Below, one piece after another: positions 16,096-24,014 of a DNA stretch of 50,135 nucleotides (the stretch's first letter is position 1; each line of letters starts with the position of its first letter). This stretch comes from an uncultured Clostridia bacterium (GTDB lineage: Bacteria > Bacillota > Clostridia > TANB77 > CAG-508), in NCBI GenBank assembly GCA_934120675.1, contig CAKOUU010000012.1, forward strand, positions 1 to 50,135, given 5' to 3'. The translations under genes were made by a program, and so were the position numbers. The notes under the pieces are model-generated. The model saw only the letters and a program-made list of their open reading frames with translations, ran no database searches and was not told the origin of the DNA.

Positions 16096-16676
16096 TCTGT
16101 ACTATTTAAAAGTAATGGAGCACATACCAATAATTGTCCTTGTTGGTAGTGCTCCTTATATAATCCTTTATACCCTGCATTATGAAATTTATCAAAATTT
16201 TTAACTCCTGCATTCTTTGCAGTTTGATTAAGTGAATAGTTTCCTTTTCTTGTTAAATTTCTTTGATAAAATCTTTTTTCATCTTCTGTTAATAAGCTAT
16301 ACTCCTTTTCACTAATTTCTTGTTTTCTAGTTTGAATTGCAAAATATGTTTGGGCTAGTGCTATTACTTTTTTTCTACTATCCCCATTTTGGGCTATTAA
16401 ATAACATGCATAACGGGTTAGTTTATAGTCTTTAATTAATACTTCTGCATTATTAGCACGTTTTGACAACTTGTCGGCGCCGACAAAATGTTCAGCTTCA
16501 ATAATACCAGTATTTTTGCAAGCATTTATTGCTTTTTGAATTACTTTTTCAAATTTTCTCCATTCCTTATAATCTAAAACTTTTTGTAGTTCCCTTGCAT
16601 ACCAGAATTCAATTCCATTTTCATCAATATGTTTGATGTTCTCAAAACTTTGATTACTATCCGTTCTTTCATCCAT
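16092..16676 (-). pseudogene. dinD: DinD-like damage-inducible protein, C-terminally truncated
   Basis: The first 172 or so residues match DinD well: FWYARELQKVLDYKEWRKF (the BRO-like start), LTRYACYLIAQNGDSRK, ALAQTYFAIQTRKQE and FHNAGYKGLY. Full DinD continues for about 100 more residues. Here the similarity stops at GYKGLY and the last 21 residues (KEHYQQGQLLVCAPLL and on) come from the element's end hairpin. The missing end is found as a remnant at 10663-10835. The ATG at 16676 follows AGGAG at a proper distance; an ATG at 16685 is too close to it. The promoter holds an SOS-type palindrome. The role of DinD in the SOS response is not well defined, and this copy is probably inactive. Confidence 0.8.
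16112..16150. terminator. Hairpin at the right end of the mobile element
   Basis: GGAGCACATACCAA and TTGGTAGTGCTCC form a stem of about 12 pairs with a loop of about 12 bases. It lies 17 bases after the recombinase stop and exactly where the dinD protein similarity ends, so it probably belongs to the inserted element. Confidence 0.5.
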
Positions 16677-16713
16677 TATAATCATCTCCTAATCTTTTAT
16701 TAAATTTAACGCC

Positions 16714-16742
16714 ATTGTATCAAACATATGTTTATATGTCAA
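16714..16742 (-). promoter_or_regulatory. dinD promoter with LexA-type operator in the spacer
   Basis: Minus strand TTGACA (16737-16742), 17 bases, TACAAT (16714-16719). The perfect 12-base palindrome AAACATATGTTT (16722-16733) fills the spacer. It resembles the Gram-positive SOS box (GAACATATGTTC type) with A/T ends. dinD is a known SOS gene in E. coli, which supports this reading. Confidence 0.75.
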
Positions 16743-16807
16743 GCACTTTTAAATAAAATTTTACTTTTAAATTCAAAAATATTTTTTATTTTTTTGTTAT
16801 TTTTCTA

Positions 16808-16837
16808 TTGACAAAGAAATAACAAATATGCTATTAT
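16808..16837 (+). promoter_or_regulatory. Promoter of tRNA-Leu
   Basis: TTGACA (16808-16813), 18 bases, TATTAT (16832-16837), about 20 bases before the tRNA. Confidence 0.8.
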
Positions 16838-16857
16838 AAATATTGTCAACAAGAAAT

Positions 16858-16941
16858 GCGGATGTGGCGGAACTGGTAGACGCGCTGGTCTTAGGAACCA
16901 GTGCCAACGGCGTGGGGGTTCGAGTCCCTTCATCCGCACCA
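16858..16941 (+). tRNA. tRNA-Leu (anticodon TAG)
   Basis: An 84-base leucine tRNA with encoded CCA. The acceptor stem GCGGATG pairs with CATCCGC, the anticodon stem is CTGGT/ACCAG around loop CTTAGGA (anticodon TAG, reading CUN codons), the variable arm is long as in Leu tRNAs, and the T-arm is GGGGGTTCGAGTCCC with slight variation. No second copy of its 3' end is visible in the window, so it is not obviously used as an attachment site here. Confidence 0.97.
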
Positions 16942-16979
16942 GTGATGTATCTGTTCGAACTAACAGATAGATATGAAAT

Positions 16980-17005
16980 CAATCAGAAATGGTTGGTTTT
17001 TTTCT
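16980..17005 (+). terminator. Terminator after tRNA-Leu
   Basis: Stem CAATCA/TGGTTG with GAAA loop followed by GTTTTTTT. A further hairpin (TATCTGTT/AACAGATA, 16947-16968) lies between it and the tRNA. Confidence 0.7.
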
Positions 17006-17040
17006 TTTGCAAAAAATCATCCTAAAACTATAATGAAATG

Positions 17041-17208
17041 ATGGTGCTTGAAATGAAGATCATTAAGCAAGAACTTCAATTTGAAGAATGTCTAAAACAA
17101 AGACTTGAATTTATATGTGAGTTTTCAAAAGTTACTCCTACTTTTATAAATGGTAGTATTAGAAGATTAGAAAAAAAAATCTTACATATATTGAACCACA
17201 TAGAGTGA
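17041..17208 (+). CDS. Possible small protein of 55 residues
   Basis: An open frame starts at ATG 17041 and reads MVLEMKIIKQELQFEECL and on to a stop at 17206-17208. It is charged and helical. There is no clear ribosome site and no recognised family, so it may be a remnant of a longer gene. It fills part of the gap between the tRNA and the next gene. Confidence 0.25.
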   Translation: MVLEMKIIKQELQFEECLKQRLEFICEFSKVTPTFINGSIRRLEKKILHILNHIE

Positions 17209-17367
17209 TAATTAAAAACATTACTTTTTAATTTTGAAAAAGATGCTCAAAGCATTGAAAATCTCAAGCTTCTATGGTAAAATATTAACATAATTTAATT
17301 ATCTTGCAAGTTGCAAGTTTATATATAGAAACTATTAACAGTAATTAATGTAATAGGAGGAACAATA

Positions 17368-17574
17368 ATGAATGTCAGTCTACCTTATGAAATTGGTACA
17401 GTTCTAAAAACCGTAGAATCTGGTAAAACACAATACGATAAAATACATCACTATATTGTAGGAACAAAAATTCAAGTTGTGCTAGAATTGTGCTATGATA
17501 CAGATCCAAGATTATCTATTCCAATAGACATTGAAAAATTGGAGAAAAAATGGACGAACTGCAACATTAAATAA
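17368..17574 (+). CDS. Small protein of unknown function (68 residues)
   Basis: A strong AGGAGG precedes the ATG. The protein reads LPYEIGTVLKTVESGKTQYD, then IVGTKIQVVLEL, a pattern of short beta strands like small KOW/SH3-type proteins carried by mobile elements. No signal peptide or membrane segment. It is followed after 33 bases by another gene with an excellent ribosome site, so the two are probably one transcript. Confidence 0.55.
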   Translation: MNVSLPYEIGTVLKTVESGKTQYDKIHHYIVGTKIQVVLELCYDTDPRLSIPIDIEKLEKKWTNCNIK

Positions 17575-17607
17575 CTTGAAAACAAATTTGTTAAGGAGGT
17601 ATTTTAA

Positions 17608-18156
17608 ATGAGTAAAAAAGACAAAGATTTTTATGTATGGACAATGGCAGAATGCATTAAGGATACGTATGAATGGTGGGGAATTGACATGATGTCGATG
17701 TATGACAATATCAAAAAGGATTTTCCCAATGCGACAAATGCTATCAAAAAAATGTATAGCAATTTTAAAGCTCCAAAATTTTACGAAGCTCAATGCTTAT
17801 TTTTTGAAAAGCCACAATATGTTTATGAAGCCATTGCTAGTTTTATTCCATTATATGAACAACTTCGTTTTGATATAAGAACGAGAGAGCAGTCTAAAGA
17901 GTATAAAAATCTTAATATGTGCTCATGGAATCGGTTTGTATCAATAAAAAGAATTGACTTGCTTATGGCTGTAATATTATTTGCTGAAGAATTTATTTTA
18001 CAACCTATAACAAGCAAAAATGTTATTTTTACAAAAAATAAACTTACTGTATATGGAAATGTTGTAACACTCAAAGTATCTAAACATGAGAAGAAAACAT
18101 ATGTATCTATTAGAATAAGAAATGTTATACTTCTTGAATATGTGATACTTAATTAA
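17608..18156 (+). CDS. Protein of unknown function (182 residues)
   Basis: AAGGAGG lies 7 bases before the ATG. The N-terminal two thirds are helical and rich in aromatic residues (YEWWGIDMMSMYDNIKK, FIPLYEQLRFDIR). The C-terminal third is beta-rich (KLTVYGNVVTLKVSKHEKK). It has no signal peptide and no recognised family. It is in the middle of a small plus-strand run that starts after tRNA-Leu and ends at the terminator at 18401. Confidence 0.55.
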   Translation: MSKKDKDFYVWTMAECIKDTYEWWGIDMMSMYDNIKKDFPNATNAIKKMYSNFKAPKFYEAQCLFFEKPQYVYEAIASFIPLYEQLRFDIRTREQSKEYKNLNMCSWNRFVSIKRIDLLMAVILFAEEFILQPITSKNVIFTKNKLTVYGNVVTLKVSKHEKKTYVSIRIRNVILLEYVILN

Positions 18157-18178
18157 GTAAAGAGCTTTTACTGAAATT

Positions 18179-18382
18179 ATGTATAAGTTTTTCTTCCATG
18201 ATGATTTTATGGCAAGAACAATAGTGTATGTAATTTTTCTTGCTATGGTGGCATGGACGGGATTAAGTAGAATAATAAGAGCAACAGTCATCGAAAAAGA
18301 AAAGCGTTCTAAAGAATTTGTGTATGCAGGAATGTGGATTTTCATATTCTTAATAAATTTTTTAGAATTTGTATGTATCTGA
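18179..18382 (+). CDS. Small membrane protein of unknown function (67 residues)
   Basis: Two hydrophobic helices (IVYVIFLAMVAWTGL and YAGMWIFIFLINFLEFV) flank a basic loop (RIIRATVIEKEKRSKE). The gene starts 22 bases after the previous stop without a strong ribosome site and is followed by a good terminator, so it is probably the last gene of that unit. Confidence 0.4.
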   Translation: MYKFFFHDDFMARTIVYVIFLAMVAWTGLSRIIRATVIEKEKRSKEFVYAGMWIFIFLINFLEFVCI

Positions 18383-18400
18383 AGTCAGACAGATTGATTT

Positions 18401-18433
18401 CTCAGAGGAGTTTGTTACTTCTCTGAGTTTTTT
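18401..18433 (+). terminator. Strong terminator
   Basis: Ten-pair stem CTCAGAGGAG/CTTCTCTGAG (one G-T pair) with a 7-base loop, then TTTTTT. It closes the small plus-strand gene run. Confidence 0.85.
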
Positions 18434-18498
18434 ATTTACTAGATTTACCAATTTTTGCACTTACATAATTTTATGCTATTAGCAACAATGCATACTAT

Positions 18499-18527
18499 TT
18501 GAAAAACATATTAATTTGTAGTATAAT
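18499..18527 (+). promoter_or_regulatory. Promoter of the alpha/beta hydrolase gene
   Basis: TTGAAA (18499-18504), 17 bases, TATAAT (18522-18527), 60 bases before the start codon. Confidence 0.7.
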
Positions 18528-18586
18528 ATAAACAATCCAATTTTAAAATACAAAACAACTATTGCAAATGCAAAGGAGGAACTTAG

Positions 18587-19372
18587 ATGAAAAAATTTGT
18601 TTTAAAAAATGAAATCATGGATGAAATTGTATATAAAACTGAAAATGTTGTTATACAAAAAATCCAAGAAGGAAAAAACCGGAAAAGATGCTATATTATT
18701 GGCAATGGACATTCATTAAATATAAATGCCAACAATATGGTTACTAATCATGATCCAGGTATGCAGGAATTTGAACCTAAAATAAGTAAAGATTCTGCTG
18801 TTTATGCATTTTACTTTACTTTTGAATGTTCAGGATTAGAAGAATCTAGCAAAGAAATTGCTGATTTTGTTAATAACTTATCAAAAAATTATGAGCAGAT
18901 TTTTTTAGTTGGTCATTCAAAATGTGGTTTATGCTTATATAATGCAAGTCATTACTGTAAAAAAGAGATTACACTGGTAACTATTTCAACACCATTTGAT
19001 GGTACTATTATTGCAGATAAGAAAACTGTTGAAAAAAGGTTAAAATCACGAATACTAAAAAAGATTTACAATGTGATTTTTAGTGATCACAATGTAGACA
19101 AGGACATTATACCAAATTCACAGTTTATCCAAAACATGCAAAATGCTACTTATAAAGAACATATAAATATAACATCTTCATTAAAAAACGTATTTAGCTG
19201 TAAAGATATTATGGATTTGTTATTATTTATTTGGGACAAAACTATGCGAATCAATGGTGATGGTTTAGTTCCACTTAATTCCCAAAAAACAGACAGTACA
19301 CGGACAATCAATATGATTTGTTCTCACGCAAATTCTTTAAGAAAGGGGCTCAAAATCGTAGAAAAATTATAA
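18587..19372 (+). CDS. Alpha/beta hydrolase (lipase-like fold)
   Basis: 261 residues, cytosolic by sequence. The order of a hydrolase triad is visible: nucleophile Ser near residue 109 in LVGHSKCG, an acid in GDGLVPL near 224 and His in CSHANS near 246. The nucleophile elbow has Cys where the usual GHSKGG has Gly, which is unusual but could be tolerated. The N-terminal 40 residues are extra and charged. AAGGAGG precedes the ATG and the gene has its own consensus promoter. Substrate unknown; an esterase or lipase acting on a small ester is the safest guess. Confidence 0.7.
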   Translation: MKKFVLKNEIMDEIVYKTENVVIQKIQEGKNRKRCYIIGNGHSLNINANNMVTNHDPGMQEFEPKISKDSAVYAFYFTFECSGLEESSKEIADFVNNLSKNYEQIFLVGHSKCGLCLYNASHYCKKEITLVTISTPFDGTIIADKKTVEKRLKSRILKKIYNVIFSDHNVDKDIIPNSQFIQNMQNATYKEHINITSSLKNVFSCKDIMDLLLFIWDKTMRINGDGLVPLNSQKTDSTRTINMICSHANSLRKGLKIVEKL

Positions 19373-19446
19373 GACAAATTAGAACATCTTAAAAGTGATT
19401 TAGGTCAGCTCACTAAAAAATTATCAATTTATGAAAGGAGTTTTTT

Positions 19447-19767
19447 ATGTTTAAATTTAAAAAACGGATAAAAGAACCTAACTATACCTGCAACGGAAAA
19501 AAAGTTTATATGATGCAATATTATCCTTTAGGATTTCTTATAGAAAATCAAAAAGGAGATTGGAATAAGTTAGTTAATTTTTTAAATAACAATACCATAA
19601 AAATATATTGTACATATAATAGCCTTGACAATTTTGCAAATAACACACTAGCTACAGGTCACATTGATGATTTTATTAATTATGTGTCGCAATTCTGTAA
19701 AGAACATCCTTCTGATATTTATTGTTTAAATGAAGCTGGTAACCTTACTCTTGTAGAATTCGAATAA
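19447..19767 (+). CDS. Protein of unknown function (106 residues)
   Basis: AAAGGAG precedes the ATG. The protein starts with a basic tail (FKFKKRIKEPN) and continues as a small mixed alpha/beta domain without signal peptide or membrane segment. It lies 74 bases after the hydrolase gene and ends just before a strong terminator, so it may be the second gene of that unit. Confidence 0.5.
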   Translation: MFKFKKRIKEPNYTCNGKKVYMMQYYPLGFLIENQKGDWNKLVNFLNNNTIKIYCTYNSLDNFANNTLATGHIDDFINYVSQFCKEHPSDIYCLNEAGNLTLVEFE

Positions 19768-19776
19768 TGACCACTA

Positions 19777-19808
19777 ACAAAACTCTCGCTTTTTTGCGGG
19801 AGTTTTAT
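19777..19808 (+). terminator. Terminator between convergent genes
   Basis: AAAACTCTCGC and GCGGGAGTTTT form an 11-pair stem with a TTTTTT loop and an AT-rich tail. It separates the plus-strand gene ending at 19767 from the convergent secreted peptidase gene. Confidence 0.8.
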
Positions 19809-19826
19809 ATTGTAAACAGCTTTCTT

Positions 19827-21386
19827 TTACTTGTAATTTCTAACATTTATATACGCAACTCTCCCAGTCATTCTAACTCTAACCTTATCAACGTAAGAAT
19901 TAACATGTTGTAAAACAACAACAGAAGTATTATCTTTATATTGATATCTATAACCTGTCAAATTAGAGTTTGAATACAAAACACAATTTTTTATTCTTTT
20001 AACCGTTCCAACATTTGAACTTTCAGAAACACTTGAATAATTATTTATATTTATATAAGCAACTCTTCCAGTCATATTAGCTCTAACTTTATCAACATTT
20101 GCAGAAACATTTTCAAGTATCGTTACAGTAGTATTTGCCTTATAATTATATCTATAGCCTGTCAAATTTGAATTACTATACAAAAGACTTTCTCTTGCCA
20201 ATTTTCTTGTTTGTCCAGAAGTTCCTACTACACTACTATTTCCAATATTTGTACTTGTATAATTTAGAGATATCCATCCTCTATCTGTTTTTCCAAAGCC
20301 ATTTGATTCAGCCAAAATTATGACGATTGTACCTTTAGCATATCCTCCAACTCTTGGATATGATGTACCTGCTCCTGCTCTAATATTTAAGCCACTATTT
20401 GCAGTTATTCTTACTTGATAGTTTACTTTTGATGTTCCACTACTTGTATTACCTGAAGAATTATTATTTTCATTTATATTTGTTCTATCATTTTTAAAAC
20501 AGAAGAACTTTTTATAATTTGCATATTGTCTAAAATCTTGAATTGATACATATGTCGTATTTCCTCTTACAATTGCTTTTCCTCTTCTACTGGCTACATC
20601 ATATTTGCCACTATATAAATACGAGTCATATATTTTTATATAATTGCCTTCAATCCCAACCAAAACAACAAAATGTCCTCCATATGTAAATAACCCTTGA
20701 TTACAACTTGCAATTATATAATGATTATCTTTTAATTTTGCAATTGCATCATCTAATCTGTAGCACTCACTATATCCAATATCAAACACATCAGTTGTCC
20801 ATTTAAAGGCACTCCAATATGTTCCTTGATTTGCTGAACGATATCCATATTTCATATATAAATTTGCCATTTGGTCAGGTGTTATATTACCTTTTATGCT
20901 AGACACTACCATAGCTGCAGCTGCTGGTCCGCATCCTGATGTTCCTATTGTTTGCGCTGTATTCCCTACACTTGAATACATTTTATTTTTCCATCTATTA
21001 TCTATTTGTGAATAATATGTTAGTCCAGAATACTCACCCAACTGAACATTTGGCGTTTTTTCTGCTCCATTATACGCTATTATTCCTTGCTCTTCAAATC
21101 CTTCTGTTTCTGTTTCTTGGACTTCAACAGTCTGCTCGTCTTCTTCTGTTAGTATTGGAATTTCAGTGCTAGATTTATTTGATTTGATTTCGTCATTTAC
21201 TGTGTTTGCACTATCATTTGCCAAATTTTCATCATTTATATTTTCAACATTTTGAATGTTGTTTTCCGTTATATTATTTTGATTTTTTTGTCCACCTTGT
21301 AAATTACATTGTGATAATATCACAAATAAAATAAGTATTAGAACTATTCCCTCTAATACTATTAATTTTTTACGTTCCTTGTTCAT
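19827..21386 (-). CDS. Secreted C39-like cysteine peptidase with SH3-type and tandem C-terminal repeats
   Basis: 519 residues. A signal anchor (residues 8-27) is followed by an Asn/Glu-rich linker. The C39-like peptidase domain (about 115-300) shows Cys near 151 (TSGCGPAAAAM), His near 236 (YGGHFVVLVG) and Asp near 252 (IYDSY). An SH3-type module follows near 325-380 (SGLNIRAGAGTSYPRVGGY). Two tandem repeats of about 75 residues end the protein, each with LYSNSNLTGYRY and VDKVR-MTGRVAYIN, and look like wall-binding modules. GGGGGAC precedes the ATG. It probably acts on wall peptides or secreted peptides outside the cell. No bacteriocin exporter lies beside it, so this is not the leader-processing C39 type. 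Confidence 0.8.
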   Translation of the reverse strand: MNKERKKLIVLEGIVLILILFVILSQCNLQGGQKNQNNITENNIQNVENINDENLANDSANTVNDEIKSNKSSTEIPILTEEDEQTVEVQETETEGFEEQGIIAYNGAEKTPNVQLGEYSGLTYYSQIDNRWKNKMYSSVGNTAQTIGTSGCGPAAAAMVVSSIKGNITPDQMANLYMKYGYRSANQGTYWSAFKWTTDVFDIGYSECYRLDDAIAKLKDNHYIIASCNQGLFTYGGHFVVLVGIEGNYIKIYDSYLYSGKYDVASRRGKAIVRGNTTYVSIQDFRQYANYKKFFCFKNDRTNINENNNSSGNTSSGTSKVNYQVRITANSGLNIRAGAGTSYPRVGGYAKGTIVIILAESNGFGKTDRGWISLNYTSTNIGNSSVVGTSGQTRKLARESLLYSNSNLTGYRYNYKANTTVTILENVSANVDKVRANMTGRVAYININNYSSVSESSNVGTVKRIKNCVLYSNSNLTGYRYQYKDNTSVVVLQHVNSYVDKVRVRMTGRVAYINVRNYK

Positions 21387-21469
21387 AGCAATGTCCCCCT
21401 TGTTTTTAGTACTTATTTAATCATTATTCTACTTTTGTTTGATTTAGTACTTTTGGGAGATTCATATTT

Positions 21470-21676
21470 TTACTTACATAAAAAATACATTGCTATTCCG
21501 CCAACTATTGCTATTATAAATCCTATTATTTTTAGCCCTGCTGAGCCTTCGTTTTGGTCTCCAAATCCAAAAAATTTTTTTGTTATGATTCTCGCATCAT
21601 ATATTAGTGTTATTCCAAATAATATTAATATCATCATTATTAATCTCATTATTATATTTAACATTTTTATCGACAT
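21470..21676 (-). CDS. Small membrane protein (68 residues)
   Basis: Two hydrophobic helices (IIMRLIMMILILFGITLIY and LKIIGFIIAIVGGIAMYF) are separated by a short loop with DARIITKKFFGFGDQNE. AAAGGA lies close before the start; a second ATG five codons in is possible. No known family is recognised. It is the only gene between the secreted peptidase and the 128-residue protein, both on the same strand. Confidence 0.55.
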   Translation of the reverse strand: MSIKMLNIIMRLIMMILILFGITLIYDARIITKKFFGFGDQNEGSAGLKIIGFIIAIVGGIAMYFLCK

Positions 21677-21730
21677 CCTTTTATTTTTTATAACATTATA
21701 TTAATATTTTTTAGTCCAAAAGTCAAGAAA

Positions 21731-21760
21731 AAATGGAGCATTGCTCCATTCTTTCTCCTT
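21731..21760 (-). terminator. Terminator of the 128-residue protein gene
   Basis: AATGGAGC/GCTCCATT stem with a 3-base loop and T-rich or A-rich flanks, immediately downstream of the stop at 21763. Confidence 0.65.
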
Positions 21761-21762
21761 TT

Positions 21763-22149
21763 TTAATTTTTCTTTTTCTTATATGGAAATATTTCATATA
21801 AGAAGTATTCATACAGATTTTCGATTGTTAAACCTGTATGAAAAATTTCTTTAGGGAGTCTTTTTTCCCTTTCCGCATTCGCGTCGAGGTCCATCTCAAG
21901 TTCTTCTAAGAACTTTTCACCTGCTCTTTCCATATAGCGCGGATTTTTTTCGTGCATATATCTTTGAAACTCCGGTGCCAAATCCTTTATTGTCTTTCCA
22001 GTGATTGCTTTTTGCACTAGTAAAAATTCTAGAGCATCACTAGTTTTGAAGCCTAGTGAAAACCTCATTTTACTAATTTTTCTCCGAACTTTTTCTTCGA
22101 ATGTTTTCTTTTCATCTTCAGTTAAAATTTTGTCCGTTGATATTTCCAT
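21763..22149 (-). CDS. Protein of unknown function (128 residues)
   Basis: A highly charged, helical, cytosolic protein (TEDEKKTFEEKVRRKISKMR; EKFLEELEMDLDANAEREKR). AAAGGAG lies before the ATG and the gene has its own terminator. A 16-base palindrome (TTCTCCAATTGGAGAA, 22177-22192) lies 28 bases upstream and could be an operator. No family is recognised. Confidence 0.55.
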   Translation of the reverse strand: MEISTDKILTEDEKKTFEEKVRRKISKMRFSLGFKTSDALEFLLVQKAITGKTIKDLAPEFQRYMHEKNPRYMERAGEKFLEELEMDLDANAEREKRLPKEIFHTGLTIENLYEYFLYEIFPYKKKKN

Positions 22150-22176
22150 ATATATTTCTCCTTTTTTCCTTAGTGT

Positions 22177-22192
22177 TTCTCCAATTGGAGAA
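22177..22192. promoter_or_regulatory. Perfect 16-base palindrome upstream of the 128-residue protein gene
   Basis: TTCTCCAATTGGAGAA is its own reverse complement. The rest of the gap up to 22404 shows only AT-rich DNA. The palindrome could be a repressor site; the regulator is unknown. Confidence 0.35.
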
Positions 22193-22404
22193 TTTTAATT
22201 AATTACAAACGTCTCTTTGACGCTACCTATATTATAACATAATTTACATAAAATTGCAAATTAGATTTTACAAAATATTAATTATCTTTTATAACAAGCA
22301 TATCATACTTTATAAACTATTTACTTTATCTAAAATAAAAAAGATATTCTAAAAAAATAAACACAACATATATTTATACAAAAAAACAAAACGGAGGTAA
22401 AAAA

Positions 22405-23712
22405 GTGAAAAAAACAATAACAACATTTATATTAATCATAATATGTTTAACACCAATATCATTAGGCTATGACACAACAAGTTCATACATATGGAGTACA
22501 GATATGGAAACATCACCAGTCTTCTCTTCTATCACTTCAAATACAAATAGTAACAATTCCATTTCCACAAATGAAACTTTCAATAACATATCACCCTCAA
22601 ACACAGTAGAAACTAATTCACAAGTAGAAGATAATAACTCTTTAAACTTAGAAAGTGGAGCCGCCATATTAATTGAACAATCAACAGGTCAAGTCTTATA
22701 CTCTCACAACGCACATGAACAATTACGTCCTGCTTCTGTTACAAAAGTAATGAGCATTTTATTAATAATGGAACAAATTGATAGCGGTAACCTATCTTAC
22801 ACAGACACGGTAAGTTGTTCAGAAAATGCCCGTTCTATGGGTGGTTCTCAAATTTGGCTTGATCCAAGAGAAACTTTAACAGTTGATGAAATGTTAAAAG
22901 CAATATGTGTTGTTTCTGCGAATGATTGTGTAGTTGCAATGGCTGAACACATTGCAGGTTCTGAAGAGGCATTTGTTCAAATGATGAATGACAAAGCCAA
23001 AAAGCTTGGAATGAATGATACAATATTTAAAAATTGTCACGGAATAGACGAAGATGGCCATGTTACATCTGCTTACGACATTGCCTTAATGTCTAGAGAA
23101 CTTTTGACCAAACATCCTAATATTACAAAATATACAACAATTTGGATGGATAGTTTAAGGGATGGAAAATCACAACTTGTAAATACAAATAAATTAATTA
23201 AGACTTATAGAGGTATTACAGGCTTAAAAACTGGTTCAACATCACTTGCTTTATATAATTTATCTGCAAGTGCCACTCGTGACGATTTGTCTTTAATTGC
23301 AGTAATAATGAAGGCTCCTTCTACTAAAGTAAGATTTGCTGAAGCTCAAAAATTACTAGATTATGGCTTTAATAAATTTTCATTCAAAAGTTTTGGAAAT
23401 GGTGGTGATGTAATTCAAACTGTTTCTGTTAATAAAGGTGTTAAAAATTATATTGATGCTATATTAGAAAACTCTTTTGGAACATTGATAGAAAAAGGTA
23501 AAGAAAATCAAGTTACACAAACTGTTGAAATTAATGACAATATTGAAGCTCCTATAAAAAAAGGTGATGTTATTGGCAAAGTAGTATTTTCTTTAGATGG
23601 CTCTGAACTTTCTTCTACTAATTTAGTGGCTTCATATGATGTTGATAAAATAACATTGTTTTCTATGGCTAAGAAAATTATTTATAGTTGGGTTGATTTA
23701 TTGAGGAGTTAA
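22405..23712 (+). CDS. dacF: D-alanyl-D-alanine carboxypeptidase (PBP5/DacF type)
   Basis: 435 residues with a GTG start right after CGGAGGT. A signal peptide (residues 1-21) and a Ser/Asn-rich linker precede the penicillin-binding domain. Its active-site motifs are SVTK near residue 110 (nucleophile Ser), SAN near 171 and KTG near 275. A PBP5-type C-terminal beta domain follows, and the protein ends in an amphipathic helix (FSMAKKIIYSWVDLLRS) that should lie on the membrane. It trims the terminal D-Ala from peptidoglycan stem peptides. The gene symbol is by family type; the exact paralogue (dacA, dacB, dacF) cannot be decided here. Confidence 0.9.
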   Translation: MKKTITTFILIIICLTPISLGYDTTSSYIWSTDMETSPVFSSITSNTNSNNSISTNETFNNISPSNTVETNSQVEDNNSLNLESGAAILIEQSTGQVLYSHNAHEQLRPASVTKVMSILLIMEQIDSGNLSYTDTVSCSENARSMGGSQIWLDPRETLTVDEMLKAICVVSANDCVVAMAEHIAGSEEAFVQMMNDKAKKLGMNDTIFKNCHGIDEDGHVTSAYDIALMSRELLTKHPNITKYTTIWMDSLRDGKSQLVNTNKLIKTYRGITGLKTGSTSLALYNLSASATRDDLSLIAVIMKAPSTKVRFAEAQKLLDYGFNKFSFKSFGNGGDVIQTVSVNKGVKNYIDAILENSFGTLIEKGKENQVTQTVEINDNIEAPIKKGDVIGKVVFSLDGSELSSTNLVASYDVDKITLFSMAKKIIYSWVDLLRS

Positions 23713-23715
23713 TTT

Positions 23716-23813
23716 AAGAACAAATCTGAAAATTTTCAATTTTCAGCCTTAACTCTACTTTTTATCAAACTCAAAAAAATTGAAATTTTCAGTAAATTTG
23801 TTCGTGCGCGAAA
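23716..23813 (+). repeat. Small element with terminal inverted repeats, copy 1
   Basis: The element begins 4 bases after the dacF stop. GAACAAAT-CTGAAAATTT at its left end is mirrored by the complement near 23790-23813 with a 3-base difference. The first 60 bases recur at 40025-40083 after uvrB with few mismatches, including an inner 9-pair hairpin (CTGAAAATT/AATTTTCAG). It looks like a miniature mobile or REP-type element placed at gene 3' ends. Confidence 0.65.
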
Positions 23814-23845
23814 ATTTATTTCATAAATTTTCTGTGCAATGTAAT

Positions 23846-23890
23846 ATTATATATTAGGAAAGTTGCATAACTTTCCTAATATATAATAAA
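23846..23890. repeat. Nearly perfect long hairpin
   Basis: ATTATATATTAGGAAAGTT pairs with AACTTTCCTAATATATAAT (19 pairs) around a GCAT loop. It lies in the gap between two convergent genes and stacks with the terminator next to it. Confidence 0.65.
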
Positions 23891-23931
23891 AACGAGATTA
23901 AGGGACCACCACCACAAAATCTCGTTTTTTG
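23890..23931. terminator. Bidirectional terminator between dacF and the DnaB-like gene
   Basis: AAACGAGATT and AATCTCGTTT form a 10-pair stem around a loop of about 20 bases, with TTTTTT on the plus side and A-rich DNA on the other. Confidence 0.75.
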
Positions 23932-24014
23932 TTTGTAAAATTTCTCTACACTTTATTTACTTTCACTATAAATATAATCATTTTATCAAAAATGCTACAT
24001 ATTACTATAAAAAT

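Noticed and set aside
16797..17025. Short open frames on both strands across 16797-17025
   Set aside because: They run across tRNA-Leu; the tRNA fold and promoter explain the sequence.
16858..19767. Integrative element using tRNA-Leu as attachment site
   Set aside because: No integrase and no second copy of the tRNA 3' end were found downstream.
19827..21386. Bacteriocin leader peptidase of the C39 type
   Set aside because: The peptidase is secreted, has wall-binding repeats and no attached or neighbouring ABC transporter.
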